From contig JAYRVF010000014.1 of the NCBI GenBank assembly GCA_041918675.1, positions 620,001-684,000 on the forward strand: DNA of 64,000 bases, written 5' to 3'. How positions within the stretch are numbered: the first letter of the stretch is position 1; each line of letters opens with the position of its first letter. Under the pieces are notes generated by a model. The model saw only the letters and a program-made list of their open reading frames with translations, made no database searches and was not told the DNA's origin. The position numbers and the translations under genes were made by a program. The stretch comes from SCUB01 sp041918675. Lineage in GTDB: Bacteria; Pseudomonadota; Alphaproteobacteria; Rhizobiales; Xanthobacteraceae. This document shows, piece after piece, positions 41,448 to 50,039 of this stretch.

Positions 41448-42464
41448 ATGGCGAACGACGAAAAGGATCACGCGCGCGACCATATGCATGACCACATGCA
41501 CGACCACGCGCGCGACGGGACACAAGGCCACGCGCCGGACCATGATCATGTCCACGGCCACGTCCATGGCCAAGGTCACGGCCACGCGCCGCGCGATTTC
41601 GGCAAGGCCTTCCTCGTCGGCATCATCCTCAACACGGCCTTCGTGGCGATCGAGGCGGCTTACGGATTTCTCTCCGGCTCGATGGCGCTCATCGCCGATG
41701 CCGGACACAATCTATCCGACGTTCTGGGACTTCTGATCGCTTGGAGCGCGAGCCTGGCCGCGCGTCGCCCGCCGACGGCACGCTTTACCTATGGCTTGCG
41801 CAAGACGTCGATCCTGTCGGCGCTCGTCAACGGCTTCCTCACGCTCCTGGCCGCCGGCGCGATCGCGGTCGAGGCGGTCCAGCGGCTGTCCTCGCCCGAA
41901 CCCGTCGCCGCGGCGACCATCGTCGTCGTGGCTGCGATCGGAACCGCGATCAACGGCTTCACCGCCTGGCTGTTCATGGGCGGGCGCGAAGCCGACCTCA
42001 ACGTGCGCGGCGCCTATCTGCACATGGCCGCCGACGCGGCGGTATCGCTCGGCGTCGTGGTGTCGGGCCTCGCCATCATGGCGACCGGCTGGAACTGGCT
42101 CGATCCCGCCGTCAGCCTCGCGATCGTCGCGGTCATCATCGCCTCGGCCTGGGGGCTCATCCGCGAAAGCGCGGCGATGTCGTTCGCCGCCGTGCCGACA
42201 TCGATCGATCCGGCGCGGGTGCGCGCTTTTCTCGCGGCGCGCCCGGGCGTCGCCTCGCTCCACGACCTGCACATCTGGCCGATCAGCACGACGGAAACGG
42301 CGCTCACCGCCCACCTGGTGATGCCCAGCGGCCATCCCGGCGACACGTTCCTGCTCGACACCGCCCGCGAGTTGCTCGACCATTTCCAAATCGGCCATGC
42401 GACGTTGCAGATCGAGCTGGCGCCGCGAGCCGGCTGTGCGCTGGAGCCGGATAACGTGATCTGA
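41448..42464 (+). CDS. Cation diffusion facilitator (zinc/cadmium exporter, CzcD/ZitB type)
   Basis: 338-residue inner-membrane antiporter exporting Zn2+, Co2+ or Cd2+ against protons. The first about 45 residues are very His/Asp-rich (HDHMHDHARD and similar). Six spans follow. The metal site is seen in MALIADAGHNLSDVLGL (D-x3-D type: ADAGHNLSD) and MAADAAVSLGVVVSG. A C-terminal cytoplasmic domain with LHDLHIWPIS matches the family's HDLHVW. His/Asp at the first and second sites suggests zinc. Same strand as its neighbours, with its own ribosome site. Confidence 0.92.
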   Translation: MANDEKDHARDHMHDHMHDHARDGTQGHAPDHDHVHGHVHGQGHGHAPRDFGKAFLVGIILNTAFVAIEAAYGFLSGSMALIADAGHNLSDVLGLLIAWSASLAARRPPTARFTYGLRKTSILSALVNGFLTLLAAGAIAVEAVQRLSSPEPVAAATIVVVAAIGTAINGFTAWLFMGGREADLNVRGAYLHMAADAAVSLGVVVSGLAIMATGWNWLDPAVSLAIVAVIIASAWGLIRESAAMSFAAVPTSIDPARVRAFLAARPGVASLHDLHIWPISTTETALTAHLVMPSGHPGDTFLLDTARELLDHFQIGHATLQIELAPRAGCALEPDNVI

Positions 42465-42580
42465 CGCGGGGGCGATCGCGTCCGCCGGACTTGATTTTGC
42501 CGCCCATTTGTCGTTTGAAACCGCGCGATCACGCGGCGCTTCGCCGACCGCCACCGCCTTTTTTCCGGAGACCCTCGATC

Positions 42581-44017
42581 ATGACCCAACCCGCCCGGCC
42601 CGTGCACGCCAAGATCACCGGCCCGATCGTGATGATCGGCTTCGGCTCCATCGGCAAGGGCACGCTGCCGCTGATCGAGCGTCACTTCGAATATGACAAG
42701 TCGCGCTTCGTCATCATCGACCCGGAAGACGCCGACCGCGCCATCGCCGACCAGCATGGCGTGCGCTTCATCCATCAGGCGGTGACGAAAGAGGACTATC
42801 GCCACCTGCTCACGCCGCTGCTCACGCAGGGCGGCGGCCAGGGCTTCTGCGTCAACCTGTCGGTCGACACATCCTCGCTCGCGATCATGGAGCTTTGCCG
42901 CGAGCTCGGCGCGCTCTACGTCGACACCGTGGTCGAGCCGTGGAAGGGCTTCTATTTCGACAGCAAGCTCGGCCCCGAGGCGCGCACCAATTACGCGCTG
43001 CGCGAAACCATTCTCGCGGCCAAACGCGCGAACCCGGGCGGGCCGACAGCCGTGTCCACCTGCGGCGCCAATCCCGGCATGGTGTCGTGGTTCGTCAAGC
43101 AGGCGCTGCTCAACATCGCCAAGGACACCGGGCTGAAAGTCGCCGAGCCGAAAACCCGCGAGCAATGGGGGCTGCTCGCGCGCGAGCTCGGCGTCAAGGG
43201 CATCCACATCGCCGAGCGCGACACCCAGCGCTCGCGGAAGCCGAAGCCGATGAACGTGTTCGTCAACACCTGGTCGGTCGAGGGCTTCGTGTCGGAAGGC
43301 ATGCAGCCCGCCGAGCTCGGCTGGGGCACGCATGAAAAGTGGATGCCGGATAACGCCCGCAAGCACAAGAGCGGCTGCGGCGCGGCGATCTATCTGCTTC
43401 AGCCCGGCGCCAATACGCGCGTGCGCTCCTGGTGTCCGACGCCGGGGCCGCAATACGGCTTCCTCGTCACCCACAACGAGTCGATCTCGATCGCCGACTA
43501 TTTCACGCTGCGCGACGGCGACAAGGTCGTCTACCGCCCGACCTGCCATTATGCCTATCACCCCGCGAACGACGCCGTGCTGTCGTTGCACGAGATGTTC
43601 GGCGCGACCGGCAAGATGCAGGACGACTGGCACATCCTGGACGAAAACGAGATCGTCGACGGCATCGATGAACTGGGCGTGCTGGTCTATGGCCACGCCA
43701 AGAACGCCTATTGGTACGGCTCGCATCTGTCGATCGACGAGACGCGCGATCTCGTGCCCTACCAGAACGCGACCGGCCTGCAGGTCTCCTCCGCCGTGCT
43801 TGCCGGCATGGTGTGGGCGCTGGAGAATCCGAACGCCGGCATCGTCGAGGCCGACGAGATGGACTTCCGCCGCTGCCTCGAGATCCAACTGCCCTATCTC
43901 GGGCCGGTCAGCGGCTATTACACCGACTGGACGCCGCTCACCGGCCGTCCCGGCCTGTTCCCCGAGGACATCGACCAAGGCGATCCCTGGCAGTTCAAGA
44001 ACGTGCTGGTGCGCTGA
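42581..44017 (+). CDS. hss: Homospermidine synthase
   Basis: 478-residue NAD-dependent enzyme that joins two putrescines (or putrescine and spermidine) into sym-homospermidine. N-terminal Rossmann motif MIGFGSIGKGTLPLI near residue 20. The conserved LYVDTVVEPWKGFYFD, STCGANPGMVSWFVKQA and EEHTL-equivalent THEKWMPDNARKHKSGCG follow. It is close in length to the well-studied Blastochloris viridis enzyme (477 aa). With odc upstream it forms a two-step polyamine pathway. Preceded by GGAG 11 bases from the ATG. Confidence 0.95.
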   Translation: MTQPARPVHAKITGPIVMIGFGSIGKGTLPLIERHFEYDKSRFVIIDPEDADRAIADQHGVRFIHQAVTKEDYRHLLTPLLTQGGGQGFCVNLSVDTSSLAIMELCRELGALYVDTVVEPWKGFYFDSKLGPEARTNYALRETILAAKRANPGGPTAVSTCGANPGMVSWFVKQALLNIAKDTGLKVAEPKTREQWGLLARELGVKGIHIAERDTQRSRKPKPMNVFVNTWSVEGFVSEGMQPAELGWGTHEKWMPDNARKHKSGCGAAIYLLQPGANTRVRSWCPTPGPQYGFLVTHNESISIADYFTLRDGDKVVYRPTCHYAYHPANDAVLSLHEMFGATGKMQDDWHILDENEIVDGIDELGVLVYGHAKNAYWYGSHLSIDETRDLVPYQNATGLQVSSAVLAGMVWALENPNAGIVEADEMDFRRCLEIQLPYLGPVSGYYTDWTPLTGRPGLFPEDIDQGDPWQFKNVLVR

Positions 44018-44026
44018 CCGGCGAAA

Positions 44027-45046
44027 TCACAGCGCGAGCAGACCCGCTTCGCCATTCTCCAGCGCGAACGCAAGGCGCGAGCCGCGCGCGTTCCAGGAGA
44101 GCGCGGTAACGGCGGCGCCGGACGCCTCGCGCAGCGAAATGTCCGCCCCGTCGGGAAGACGCACCAGCCGCGTGAGCCCGTCGCCATAGCCGGCGATCAG
44201 CACGGGCTCCTCGGGATGGCAGGCGACCGCCGTCAGCCCCGAATCGTTCGGCGGCGCGAGAATGGCCGGCTGCTTGCCCATCGGCCCGTCCTTGCTTTGA
44301 AACGGCCAGCAGATGACTTCGGCCGCGCCCGAGGAGGCGAGCCATTTGCCGTCCGCGGACCATGACAGCGATTTCACCCGCGCCGGATAACCCGTCATGC
44401 GCATGTTCCGGCCGTCCGCGAGCCGCCAGCCGTGCAGCGCCGGCTCCTGCATCGAGGTGACGAGAAATTTGCCGTCGGGGCTGAAGTCGACGCCGAGATG
44501 GGAGCCCTTCCACTCCAGGAATTGCGGCGCGCCCGCCATGTTCGGAAACCAGAGCGTCACGCCATTGTAATGCGCGACGGCGAGGCGGAACCCTTTCGGC
44601 GCGAAGGCCAGGCCGCCGATCGACGACGGCAGGTCGAGCGACTTCACCTCGCCCTTGGCCGTGCGCACGAACGCGGTCTTGCCGGCCGACCAGGCGAGCG
44701 CGCCGTCGCCCTGAAGCGCGACCGTATCGATCCAGCGACGCTTGGGATCGGTGGCCAGCGTCTCGCTCGCGCCTTCGGCGGTAACGCTCACCACGCGCCC
44801 GTCGTCGCCGCCGCTGACGACACGCCGCCCGTCGCTGGCCGAGCACAGGATCGCGCCCCCGTGCAGCGGCATGCGTTTGGTCGCGCCGTCCGGGCCGACG
44901 AGGGTGACCGCTTCCTCCTCGCCGACGAAGGCCGCGACATCGCCGAGATGCCAGATCGCGCCTGCGGGCCCCTCCAGCGAAAACATCCGCACGCGATCGG
45001 CCAGGGTCTGCGCTACTTGCGAGGTTGGGCTCACCTGGTCATCCAA
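44027..45046 (-). CDS. WD40-repeat protein
   Basis: 339-residue beta-propeller. WD-like blades recur, for example AIWHLGDVAAFVGEEEAV, GRRVVSGGDDGRVVSVTAEG, FSPDGKFLVTSMQEPALHGWRL-type strands, and SWSADGKWLASSGAAEVICWPF. There is no signal peptide, so it is cytoplasmic, probably a protein-interaction scaffold. It lies 38 bases after a COG0523 GTPase on the same strand, suggesting an operon; WD40 neighbours of COG0523 GTPases are seen in other alphaproteobacteria. No ATG is in frame, so TTG 45046 or GTG 45034 must be the start. Confidence 0.82.
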   Translation of the reverse strand: MDDQVSPTSQVAQTLADRVRMFSLEGPAGAIWHLGDVAAFVGEEEAVTLVGPDGATKRMPLHGGAILCSASDGRRVVSGGDDGRVVSVTAEGASETLATDPKRRWIDTVALQGDGALAWSAGKTAFVRTAKGEVKSLDLPSSIGGLAFAPKGFRLAVAHYNGVTLWFPNMAGAPQFLEWKGSHLGVDFSPDGKFLVTSMQEPALHGWRLADGRNMRMTGYPARVKSLSWSADGKWLASSGAAEVICWPFQSKDGPMGKQPAILAPPNDSGLTAVACHPEEPVLIAGYGDGLTRLVRLPDGADISLREASGAAVTALSWNARGSRLAFALENGEAGLLAL

Positions 45047-45084
45047 TGCTCGTGGGATTCTTGGAAAGCGCGTCGGTTCCGCCT

Positions 45085-46155
45085 TCAGGCGAGACAGGAT
45101 TCAAAGCCCCAGCGAATGGCGTCCTCGGGCAGGTCGCGGCCGATGAACACGACGCGGCTCTCGCGCGCCTCGCCTTCTTTCCACGGCCGCTGATGGTCGC
45201 CGTCGAGCATCATATGCACGCCCTGGAACACGTAACGCCGCTCGTCGCCCTTGAACGACAGGATGCCCTTCGAGCGCAGGATCTTTTGCCCATCGCGCGC
45301 GACCAGCGCCTGCAACCAGGCGAGAAACTTCTCGGCGTCGACCGGCCGATCGGCGCGCAGCGCCAGCGATTGCATCTCCTCGTCGTGATAATGCTTCAGC
45401 CCGCCATGGCCTTGGCTTTCGTGATCGTGGCCATGCGGGTGGCCGTGAGCGTGATCATGATCATGGTGATGATCATGGTCGTAGTGATGACCGTGATCGC
45501 CGGCGAGAAAGTCCGGCTCGATTTCGAGGATGCGATCGAGGTCGAAGGCCTTGCGCTCCAGCACCTCGGCGAGCGCCACCTGGCAGCGTTCGCTGCGATG
45601 CAGGCGCGCGTAGGGATTGAGGCCGCGAATGCGCGCCTCGACCTCCGCGATTTCGCCGCCGTCGACGAGGTCGGTCTTGTTGAGCACGATCACGTCGGCG
45701 AAGGCGATCTGGTTCTTGGCCTCGGGCGCGTCCTTGAGGCGCTGGCTCAGCCATTTCGCGTCGGCCACGGTCACCACCGCGTCGAGCGCGGCGTGGCGGC
45801 GGATGTCCTCGTCGACGAAGAAGGTCTGCGCCACCGGCGCGGGATCGGCGAGCCCCGTGGTCTCGACGATGATGGCGTCGAATTTGCCCTTGCGTTTCAT
45901 CAAGCCGTTGATGATGCGCACGAGATCGCCGCGCACCGTGCAGCAGACGCAGCCATTGTTCATCTCGAACACTTCCTCGTCGACGCCGACGATGAGGTCG
46001 TTGTCGATACCGATCTCGCCGAATTCGTTGACGATGACCGCGTATTTCTTGCCGTGCGGTTCGCTGAGAATGCGGTTGAGCAGCGTCGTCTTGCCGGCGC
46101 CGAGATAGCCCGTCAGGACGGTGACGGGAATCTTCTCGCTGGTGGAAATCGTCAT
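45085..46155 (-). CDS. COG0523 (CobW/YjiA/ZNG1) GTPase metallochaperone
   Basis: 356-residue GTPase. Walker A VTVLTGYLGAGKTTLLNRIL near residue 15, metal motif NNGCVCCTVRGDL (CxCC), Walker B ETTGLADPAPV, and NKTD. A His/Asp loop at about residues 220-255 (DHDHHHDHDHAHGHPHGHD) precedes the C-terminal CobW_C domain. Such proteins deliver zinc or other metals to client enzymes, especially under zinc starvation. The presence of a znu operon and a Zur-like operator just upstream favours a zinc role over cobalamin synthesis (no cob genes). Confidence 0.92.
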   Translation of the reverse strand: MTISTSEKIPVTVLTGYLGAGKTTLLNRILSEPHGKKYAVIVNEFGEIGIDNDLIVGVDEEVFEMNNGCVCCTVRGDLVRIINGLMKRKGKFDAIIVETTGLADPAPVAQTFFVDEDIRRHAALDAVVTVADAKWLSQRLKDAPEAKNQIAFADVIVLNKTDLVDGGEIAEVEARIRGLNPYARLHRSERCQVALAEVLERKAFDLDRILEIEPDFLAGDHGHHYDHDHHHDHDHAHGHPHGHDHESQGHGGLKHYHDEEMQSLALRADRPVDAEKFLAWLQALVARDGQKILRSKGILSFKGDERRYVFQGVHMMLDGDHQRPWKEGEARESRVVFIGRDLPEDAIRWGFESCLA

Positions 46156-46199
46156 GAAGTCTCCGGGGGGCCAAGGGGGCGGCGGCGCGGCTCGCGCGC

Positions 46200-46218
46200 A
46201 TATTCCATATAGGGATAT
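46200..46218. promoter_or_regulatory. Imperfect palindrome upstream of the COG0523 gene
   Basis: ATATTCC-ATATA-GGGATAT is an AT-rich near-palindrome (one mismatch) 45 bases before the GTPase start, in otherwise GC-rich sequence. It could be an operator for a metal regulator. It does not match the GTTATA-type box at 48320 well, so the regulator is unknown. Confidence 0.3.
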
Positions 46219-46308
46219 TGGGCGGCCGGGCGAAGCCTGGAAAGGGGCAAAGGCCGCCGATTTTCGCGCAGGTCCATGCGCCCGGCGAATTGCCGCCGCG
46301 CCCCGCGG

Positions 46309-47178
46309 TCAGGCCTCGAGATGCCGGCCGGGAAAGACCTTGCGCGCGAGCCCGCCCACCGGCCCGAACAGCACCGCGACAAGATAGATCGCCGCCGCGA
46401 CCAGGATGATCGCCGGGCCGGAGGGAATGCGCGTATGAAACGACAGGATGAGGCCGGCATAGCCCGAGACGATCGCGGCGAGGATCGCCGCCACGATCAT
46501 CGAAAACACGTCGCGCGCGAAGAAGCGCGCGATCCCGGCCGGCAAGATCATCAGCCCGACGGCGAGCAGCGTGCCGAGCGCGTGAAAGCCGTTGACGAGG
46601 TTGACCGCCACCAGCGCGAGAAAGAGAAGATGCGCCGGCGCGCCCGCCCGGCTCACCGAGCGCAGGAACAACGGATCGACGCACTCCATCACCAGCGCGC
46701 GGTAGATGAAGACGAGCACCACCAGCGACACCGTCGCGTTGAAGGCGATCACCATCAGCGCGGCGTCGTCGAGCGCGAGCACGTTGCCGAACAGGACGTG
46801 CAGGAGATCGACATTGGTGCCGTTCAACGAAATCAGCGTGACGCCGACCGCGAGCGAGACGAGATAGAACGCGGCCAGCGAGGCGTCCTCCTTCAGCTCG
46901 GTGACGCGCGCGACGACGCCGGCTGCGATGGCGACGGCGAAGCCGGCGACGAGACCGCCGACGGTCATGGCGAACAGATTGAGCCCGGAGACGAGATAGC
47001 CGATCGCCGCTCCCGGCAGGATCGCGTGCGCCATGACGTCGCCGGCGAGGCTCATGCGGCGCAGCATCAGGAACACGCCGATCGGGCCGCCGCCCAGCGC
47101 CAGCGCGAGAATGCCGGCGAGCGCCCGGCGCATGAACTCGAACTCGATGAAGGGCGAAATGAAAAAATCGTACAGCAT
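46309..47178 (-). CDS. znuB: Zinc ABC transporter permease ZnuB
   Basis: 289-residue ABC-3 family permease with about eight spans. FMRRALAGILALALGGGPIGVFLMLRRMSLAGDVMAH holds the conserved coupling segment, and AILPGAAIGYLVSG, VGLMILPAGIARFFARD and a C-terminal HxRIPSGP are also typical. Together with ZnuC it imports zinc (manganese transporters share the fold). Start ATG 47178 lies 5 bases after the znuC stop. The binding protein ZnuA is not in this cluster. Confidence 0.9.
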   Translation of the reverse strand: MLYDFFISPFIEFEFMRRALAGILALALGGGPIGVFLMLRRMSLAGDVMAHAILPGAAIGYLVSGLNLFAMTVGGLVAGFAVAIAAGVVARVTELKEDASLAAFYLVSLAVGVTLISLNGTNVDLLHVLFGNVLALDDAALMVIAFNATVSLVVLVFIYRALVMECVDPLFLRSVSRAGAPAHLLFLALVAVNLVNGFHALGTLLAVGLMILPAGIARFFARDVFSMIVAAILAAIVSGYAGLILSFHTRIPSGPAIILVAAAIYLVAVLFGPVGGLARKVFPGRHLEA

Positions 47179-47183
47179 GGCCG

Positions 47184-47927
47184 CTACGCGGCGTCCTGGG
47201 CGCAGGCCGACGCCGTGTCGTCGAAGGCCTCGCACATGCGCCGCGCCTTGAGAAGATTGTCGGGCGTCAGAACGCCGGGCGTCGCCCCCCAGGCCACGAC
47301 CTCGCGCGCGAGCAGGAGCGTTTCGGGGAAATGGGCGCGCACGAGATCGAGATCGTGGAGCGCGGCGAGCACGGTTCGCCCTCCCGCGTGCCAGGAACGC
47401 ACCAGCACGAGAAGATCGGCCGACGTGCGCGCGTCGATGGCGTTGAACGGTTCGTCGAGCACGATCACGCGCGCGTCCTGCAGGATCAGTCGGGCGAACA
47501 GCATGCGCCGCATCTGGCCGCCCGACAGCGTGCCGATCGGCCGGCGCTCGAAGCCGGTCAGGCCCACGGTCGCGATCGCCTCGGCGATCCTCGTGCGCGC
47601 GTCCGCGCCGAAGGCGCCGAAGGCCCCGACCCGGCTCCATAGACCGCTCGCGACGAAGTCCTCGACCGAAATCGGAAAGCCGCGATCGATCTCGGCCGAT
47701 TGCGGCATATAGGCGATGTCGCGCGCGGTAAGACCGCGATACACGATCTCGCCGGCGAGCGGGCGAAGCATGCCGACGATGCCGCGAAACAGCGTCGACT
47801 TGCCCGCGCCGTTCGGACCGACCACCGCCGTCAGCGCGCCCTCGCCGATCGCGCCGGTGAGATGGTGCACGGCCGGATGGCGGTCGTATCCGAGCGTCAG
47901 GTTCTTGAATTCGAGCGGTGCCGACAT
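47184..47927 (-). CDS. znuC: Zinc ABC transporter ATP-binding protein ZnuC
   Basis: 247-residue ATPase. Walker A VVGPNGAGKSTLFRGI, Q-loop YMPQSAEIDRGFPISVEDF, signature LSGGQMRRMLFARLI, Walker B VIVLDEPFNAID and switch ALHDLDLV. The sequence is that of metal-type (ABC-3) ATPases. Coupled to znuB. Start ATG 47927 is 2 bases before the end of the upstream His-repeat gene. Confidence 0.92.
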   Translation of the reverse strand: MSAPLEFKNLTLGYDRHPAVHHLTGAIGEGALTAVVGPNGAGKSTLFRGIVGMLRPLAGEIVYRGLTARDIAYMPQSAEIDRGFPISVEDFVASGLWSRVGAFGAFGADARTRIAEAIATVGLTGFERRPIGTLSGGQMRRMLFARLILQDARVIVLDEPFNAIDARTSADLLVLVRSWHAGGRTVLAALHDLDLVRAHFPETLLLAREVVAWGATPGVLTPDNLLKARRMCEAFDDTASACAQDAA

Positions 47928-47929
47928 TG

Positions 47930-48199
47930 TCACCTCATCGCCAAGAACACGGCGGCCCACATGAGCGCGAGCGCCACGGCGGCGACGGCAAGACGCGCCA
48001 TCGCCGAGGCGCGAAATACCGATGTCGCGCGCGGGGCCGGCGCGCTGGCGCGCGGGGATTCCAGTTCATGCGCATGGCCGGCATGAACATGTCCGGCGTG
48101 CGGATGTCCGGCATGCGGATGTCCGGCATGCGAATGACCGGCGTGCGCCTGACCCGCGTCGGCGACGCGCTCTTCGGCGAGATCGGGCGTGAGCGTCAT
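47930..48199 (-). CDS. His-repeat membrane-anchored small protein in the znu operon
   Basis: 89 residues. The N-terminal half is a run of AGHSHAGHPHAGHPHAGH repeats; the DNA shows a 15-base tandem unit near GGCATGCGGATGTCC. The C-terminal half has one transmembrane helix (LAVAAVALALMWAAVFLA) and an Arg end. I know no family for it. First gene after a Zur-type operator and immediately before znuC, so it probably binds or buffers zinc at the membrane. It might partly stand in for the missing ZnuA, which is inference. Confidence 0.72.
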   Translation of the reverse strand: MTLTPDLAEERVADAGQAHAGHSHAGHPHAGHPHAGHVHAGHAHELESPRASAPAPRATSVFRASAMARLAVAAVALALMWAAVFLAMR

Positions 48200-48316
48200 G
48201 ATCGGTCGCTTCCGGCGGGGCCTATTCGCGCGCCCCGCCCGCTGGGAAATCGCGGCACGTGATTCCGCCCGCCACGGGCGCGGGTTCGAGGCACGGCTCC
48301 GGGGCTGCAGGTGCGG

Positions 48317-48336
48317 TATGTTATATTATAACGTTA
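48317..48336. promoter_or_regulatory. Zur-type operator
   Basis: TATGTTATATTATAACGTTA contains the perfect 13-bp palindrome GTTATA-T-TATAAC (48320-48332), very AT-rich inside GC-rich DNA. This resembles alphaproteobacterial Zur boxes. It lies about 120 bases upstream of the His-repeat/znuCB operon. Confidence 0.75.
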
Positions 48337-48397
48337 TGCCGCCGTCCAGCTTGACCCTTCCCGCTTGGCTGGGGCCGACCTGCGCGCCCTCGCTCAC

Positions 48398-48892
48398 TTA
48401 GGGACGACCGATCAGCATGACCCCGGCGGCGGCAAGATACGGCAAGGGTAGCGAGACGGCCGCCCGGAACAGGACGAAGCGGGCCGGCATGATGGGAATT
48501 TCGAACAGAACCATGCGCTGGAACGCGAAAAGCGTCCAGGCAACGATATAGGCGACGATCTGGGCCGATCCCGCCCCGCTCTTCAGCGCGGAGGCGGCGA
48601 GCGCGAAGCCCACGACCGGCCCGCCCGGCGTGACGGCGCCCGCGATCGAGGCGAGCGTGACGCCCGTCCAGCCCGATCCCGGCCCCAGCAGGCCAACGAT
48701 GATGTCTTCGGGAATGGCGGCCGCGATGAAGCCCGCGCCGACCACGCCGAGCCCGACGCGCGGGACGAGGCCAAGAAAATCCCTGACCCCGACGCGGACA
48801 CCGTCGCGCAGCACCGCCGCGCCGCGCGCATGAGCCATGACGGCCAGCGCGGCCACCATCGCCCACAGGATCGTGTCGATCAGCCAGGTCAT
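48398..48892 (-). CDS. Permease half, DUF318-like (C-terminal half)
   Basis: 164-residue membrane protein with about four spans (WLIDTILWAMVAALAVMAHA, GLVPRVGLGVVGAGFIAAA, and so on). The motif AGAVTPGGPVVGFALAAS parallels GALLPGGPFTVYPVASA of the gene next to it, suggesting an internally duplicated permease encoded as two chains. Predicted permeases of the DUF318/UPF0718 group carry such paired motifs in one polypeptide. Substrate unknown. It overlaps the partner's stop by 4 bases. Confidence 0.7.
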   Translation of the reverse strand: MTWLIDTILWAMVAALAVMAHARGAAVLRDGVRVGVRDFLGLVPRVGLGVVGAGFIAAAIPEDIIVGLLGPGSGWTGVTLASIAGAVTPGGPVVGFALAASALKSGAGSAQIVAYIVAWTLFAFQRMVLFEIPIMPARFVLFRAAVSLPLPYLAAAGVMLIGRP

Positions 48893-49524
48893 GCGCCGAG
48901 GCTCCCGCGCAGCCATCGCAGCGCCACCCGCGCGAACACGCCGGCGATGAGCACCAGCGGCACGCAGATGATGACGCGCCAGAGCGTGAATTCTCCGCCC
49001 ATCAGCGGCAGCTCCCACACGATGGCGCGGGCGTAGCCGATCAGCGTCCAGCTCGTGACGAAGGCGACCGCCGCGCCGAAATCCGCGCCCATTACCAGAA
49101 GCGCACTGGCGACCGGATAGACCGTGAACGGGCCGCCCGGCAGCAGCGCGCCGAAGGCGGCGGCGATCAGAAGCCCGGTCAGGCCCGATTCTTTGCCGAT
49201 CGCGCGGGCGACGCGGTCGCGCGGCAGCAGGTTGGCGAGCAGCGCGCCGAGCAGACACCCGGCCAGGATGCGCGGCATCACGCCGGCGAACAGCATCACG
49301 TCGCCGCCGAGAATCTCGAAAAAGCGCCCCGCGCCGTCGCGCAGATAGACATAGAGGGCCGCCGATCCCGCGATCGCGCCGACGACCGCGGTCGACCAGT
49401 CGAAACCGCGCGGTCCGCGTCGCGGTTTGCCGGCGTCTTGCTCGGGGGGATGATCGGCGGACAAGCGGCCTCGCGAGGAGAACGGAAGGGCACGCAGGAA
49501 ACCGCAAGCGGCTTGCGGGGTCAA
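48889..49524 (-). CDS. Permease half, DUF318-like (N-terminal half)
   Basis: 211-residue membrane protein. After a charged N-terminal stretch of about 40 residues come four or five spans: STAVVGAIAGSAALYVYL, MLFAGVMPRILAGCLLGALLANLL, a GLLIAAAFGALLPGGPFTVYPVASALLV loop, and a C-terminal LWRVIICVPLVLIAGVFARV helix. Paired and translationally coupled with the 48398-48892 gene. No ATG is in frame, so the TTG at 49524 is used provisionally and the real start may lie further in. Confidence 0.7.
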   Translation of the reverse strand: MTPQAACGFLRALPFSSRGRLSADHPPEQDAGKPRRGPRGFDWSTAVVGAIAGSAALYVYLRDGAGRFFEILGGDVMLFAGVMPRILAGCLLGALLANLLPRDRVARAIGKESGLTGLLIAAAFGALLPGGPFTVYPVASALLVMGADFGAAVAFVTSWTLIGYARAIVWELPLMGGEFTLWRVIICVPLVLIAGVFARVALRWLRGSLGA

Positions 49525-49545
49525 CTACCGCCCGCGCCTCGCCGC

Positions 49546-49920
49546 TCACGCGAACTGGCGCACCAGCGCGAGTCCGGCGAAAAGGCCCACCACCGACAGC
49601 GCGACCGACCCGATGAGGTAGAGCGCGGCAAGGCCCCACTCGCCGCGCTCGTAAAGCAGGATGGCGTCGAGCGAGAAGGCCGAGAACGTGGTGTAGCCGC
49701 CCAGAACCCCGGTCATCAGGAACAGGCGTCCATGCTGGGTCGGCGCGCCCTTGAAGGCGAAATAGCCGGCGAGCAGGCCCATGACGATCGAGCCGGTCAC
49801 GTTGACGGTCAGCGTGCCGAACGGAAAATTGAGGCCGAGCCAGCGCGCGGTCGCGACATTGACGCCGTGACGCAGCATCGAGCCGATGCCGCCGCCGAGA
49901 AACACGAGGAGATAGAGCAT
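49546..49920 (-). CDS. crcB: Fluoride exporter CrcB (Fluc)
   Basis: 124-residue four-span membrane protein exporting fluoride. It starts LLVFLGGGIGSMLRHGVN and carries PFGTLTVNVTGSIVMGLL (conserved Asn) and the GVLGGYTTFSAFSLDAILL motif with conserved Thr/Phe and Ser residues. The ALYLIGSVALSVVGLFAGL tail is standard. Dimeric dual-topology type. I saw no fluoride riboswitch in the 119 bases before it. Confidence 0.93.
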   Translation of the reverse strand: MLYLLVFLGGGIGSMLRHGVNVATARWLGLNFPFGTLTVNVTGSIVMGLLAGYFAFKGAPTQHGRLFLMTGVLGGYTTFSAFSLDAILLYERGEWGLAALYLIGSVALSVVGLFAGLALVRQFA

Positions 49921-50039
49921 CGTCCGTTCCACCGCTTTCGCGACACATCGGCGCGGCCGCGCGCGATCATGCGCGATCATTCATTCACGCATCACATTCA
50001 TGCCGCACGCGGCGCGGGCGCACAAGACGCGCGGCCGGC

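Noticed and set aside
47930..48199. Short tandem repeats suggestive of a CRISPR-like array
   Set aside because: The 15-base unit is contiguous, in frame and encodes AGHPH repeats; there are no spacers.
49921..50039. Fluoride riboswitch before crcB
   Set aside because: I could not find the conserved fluoride-aptamer sequence; the region is short and mostly the 3-prime end of the upstream operon.
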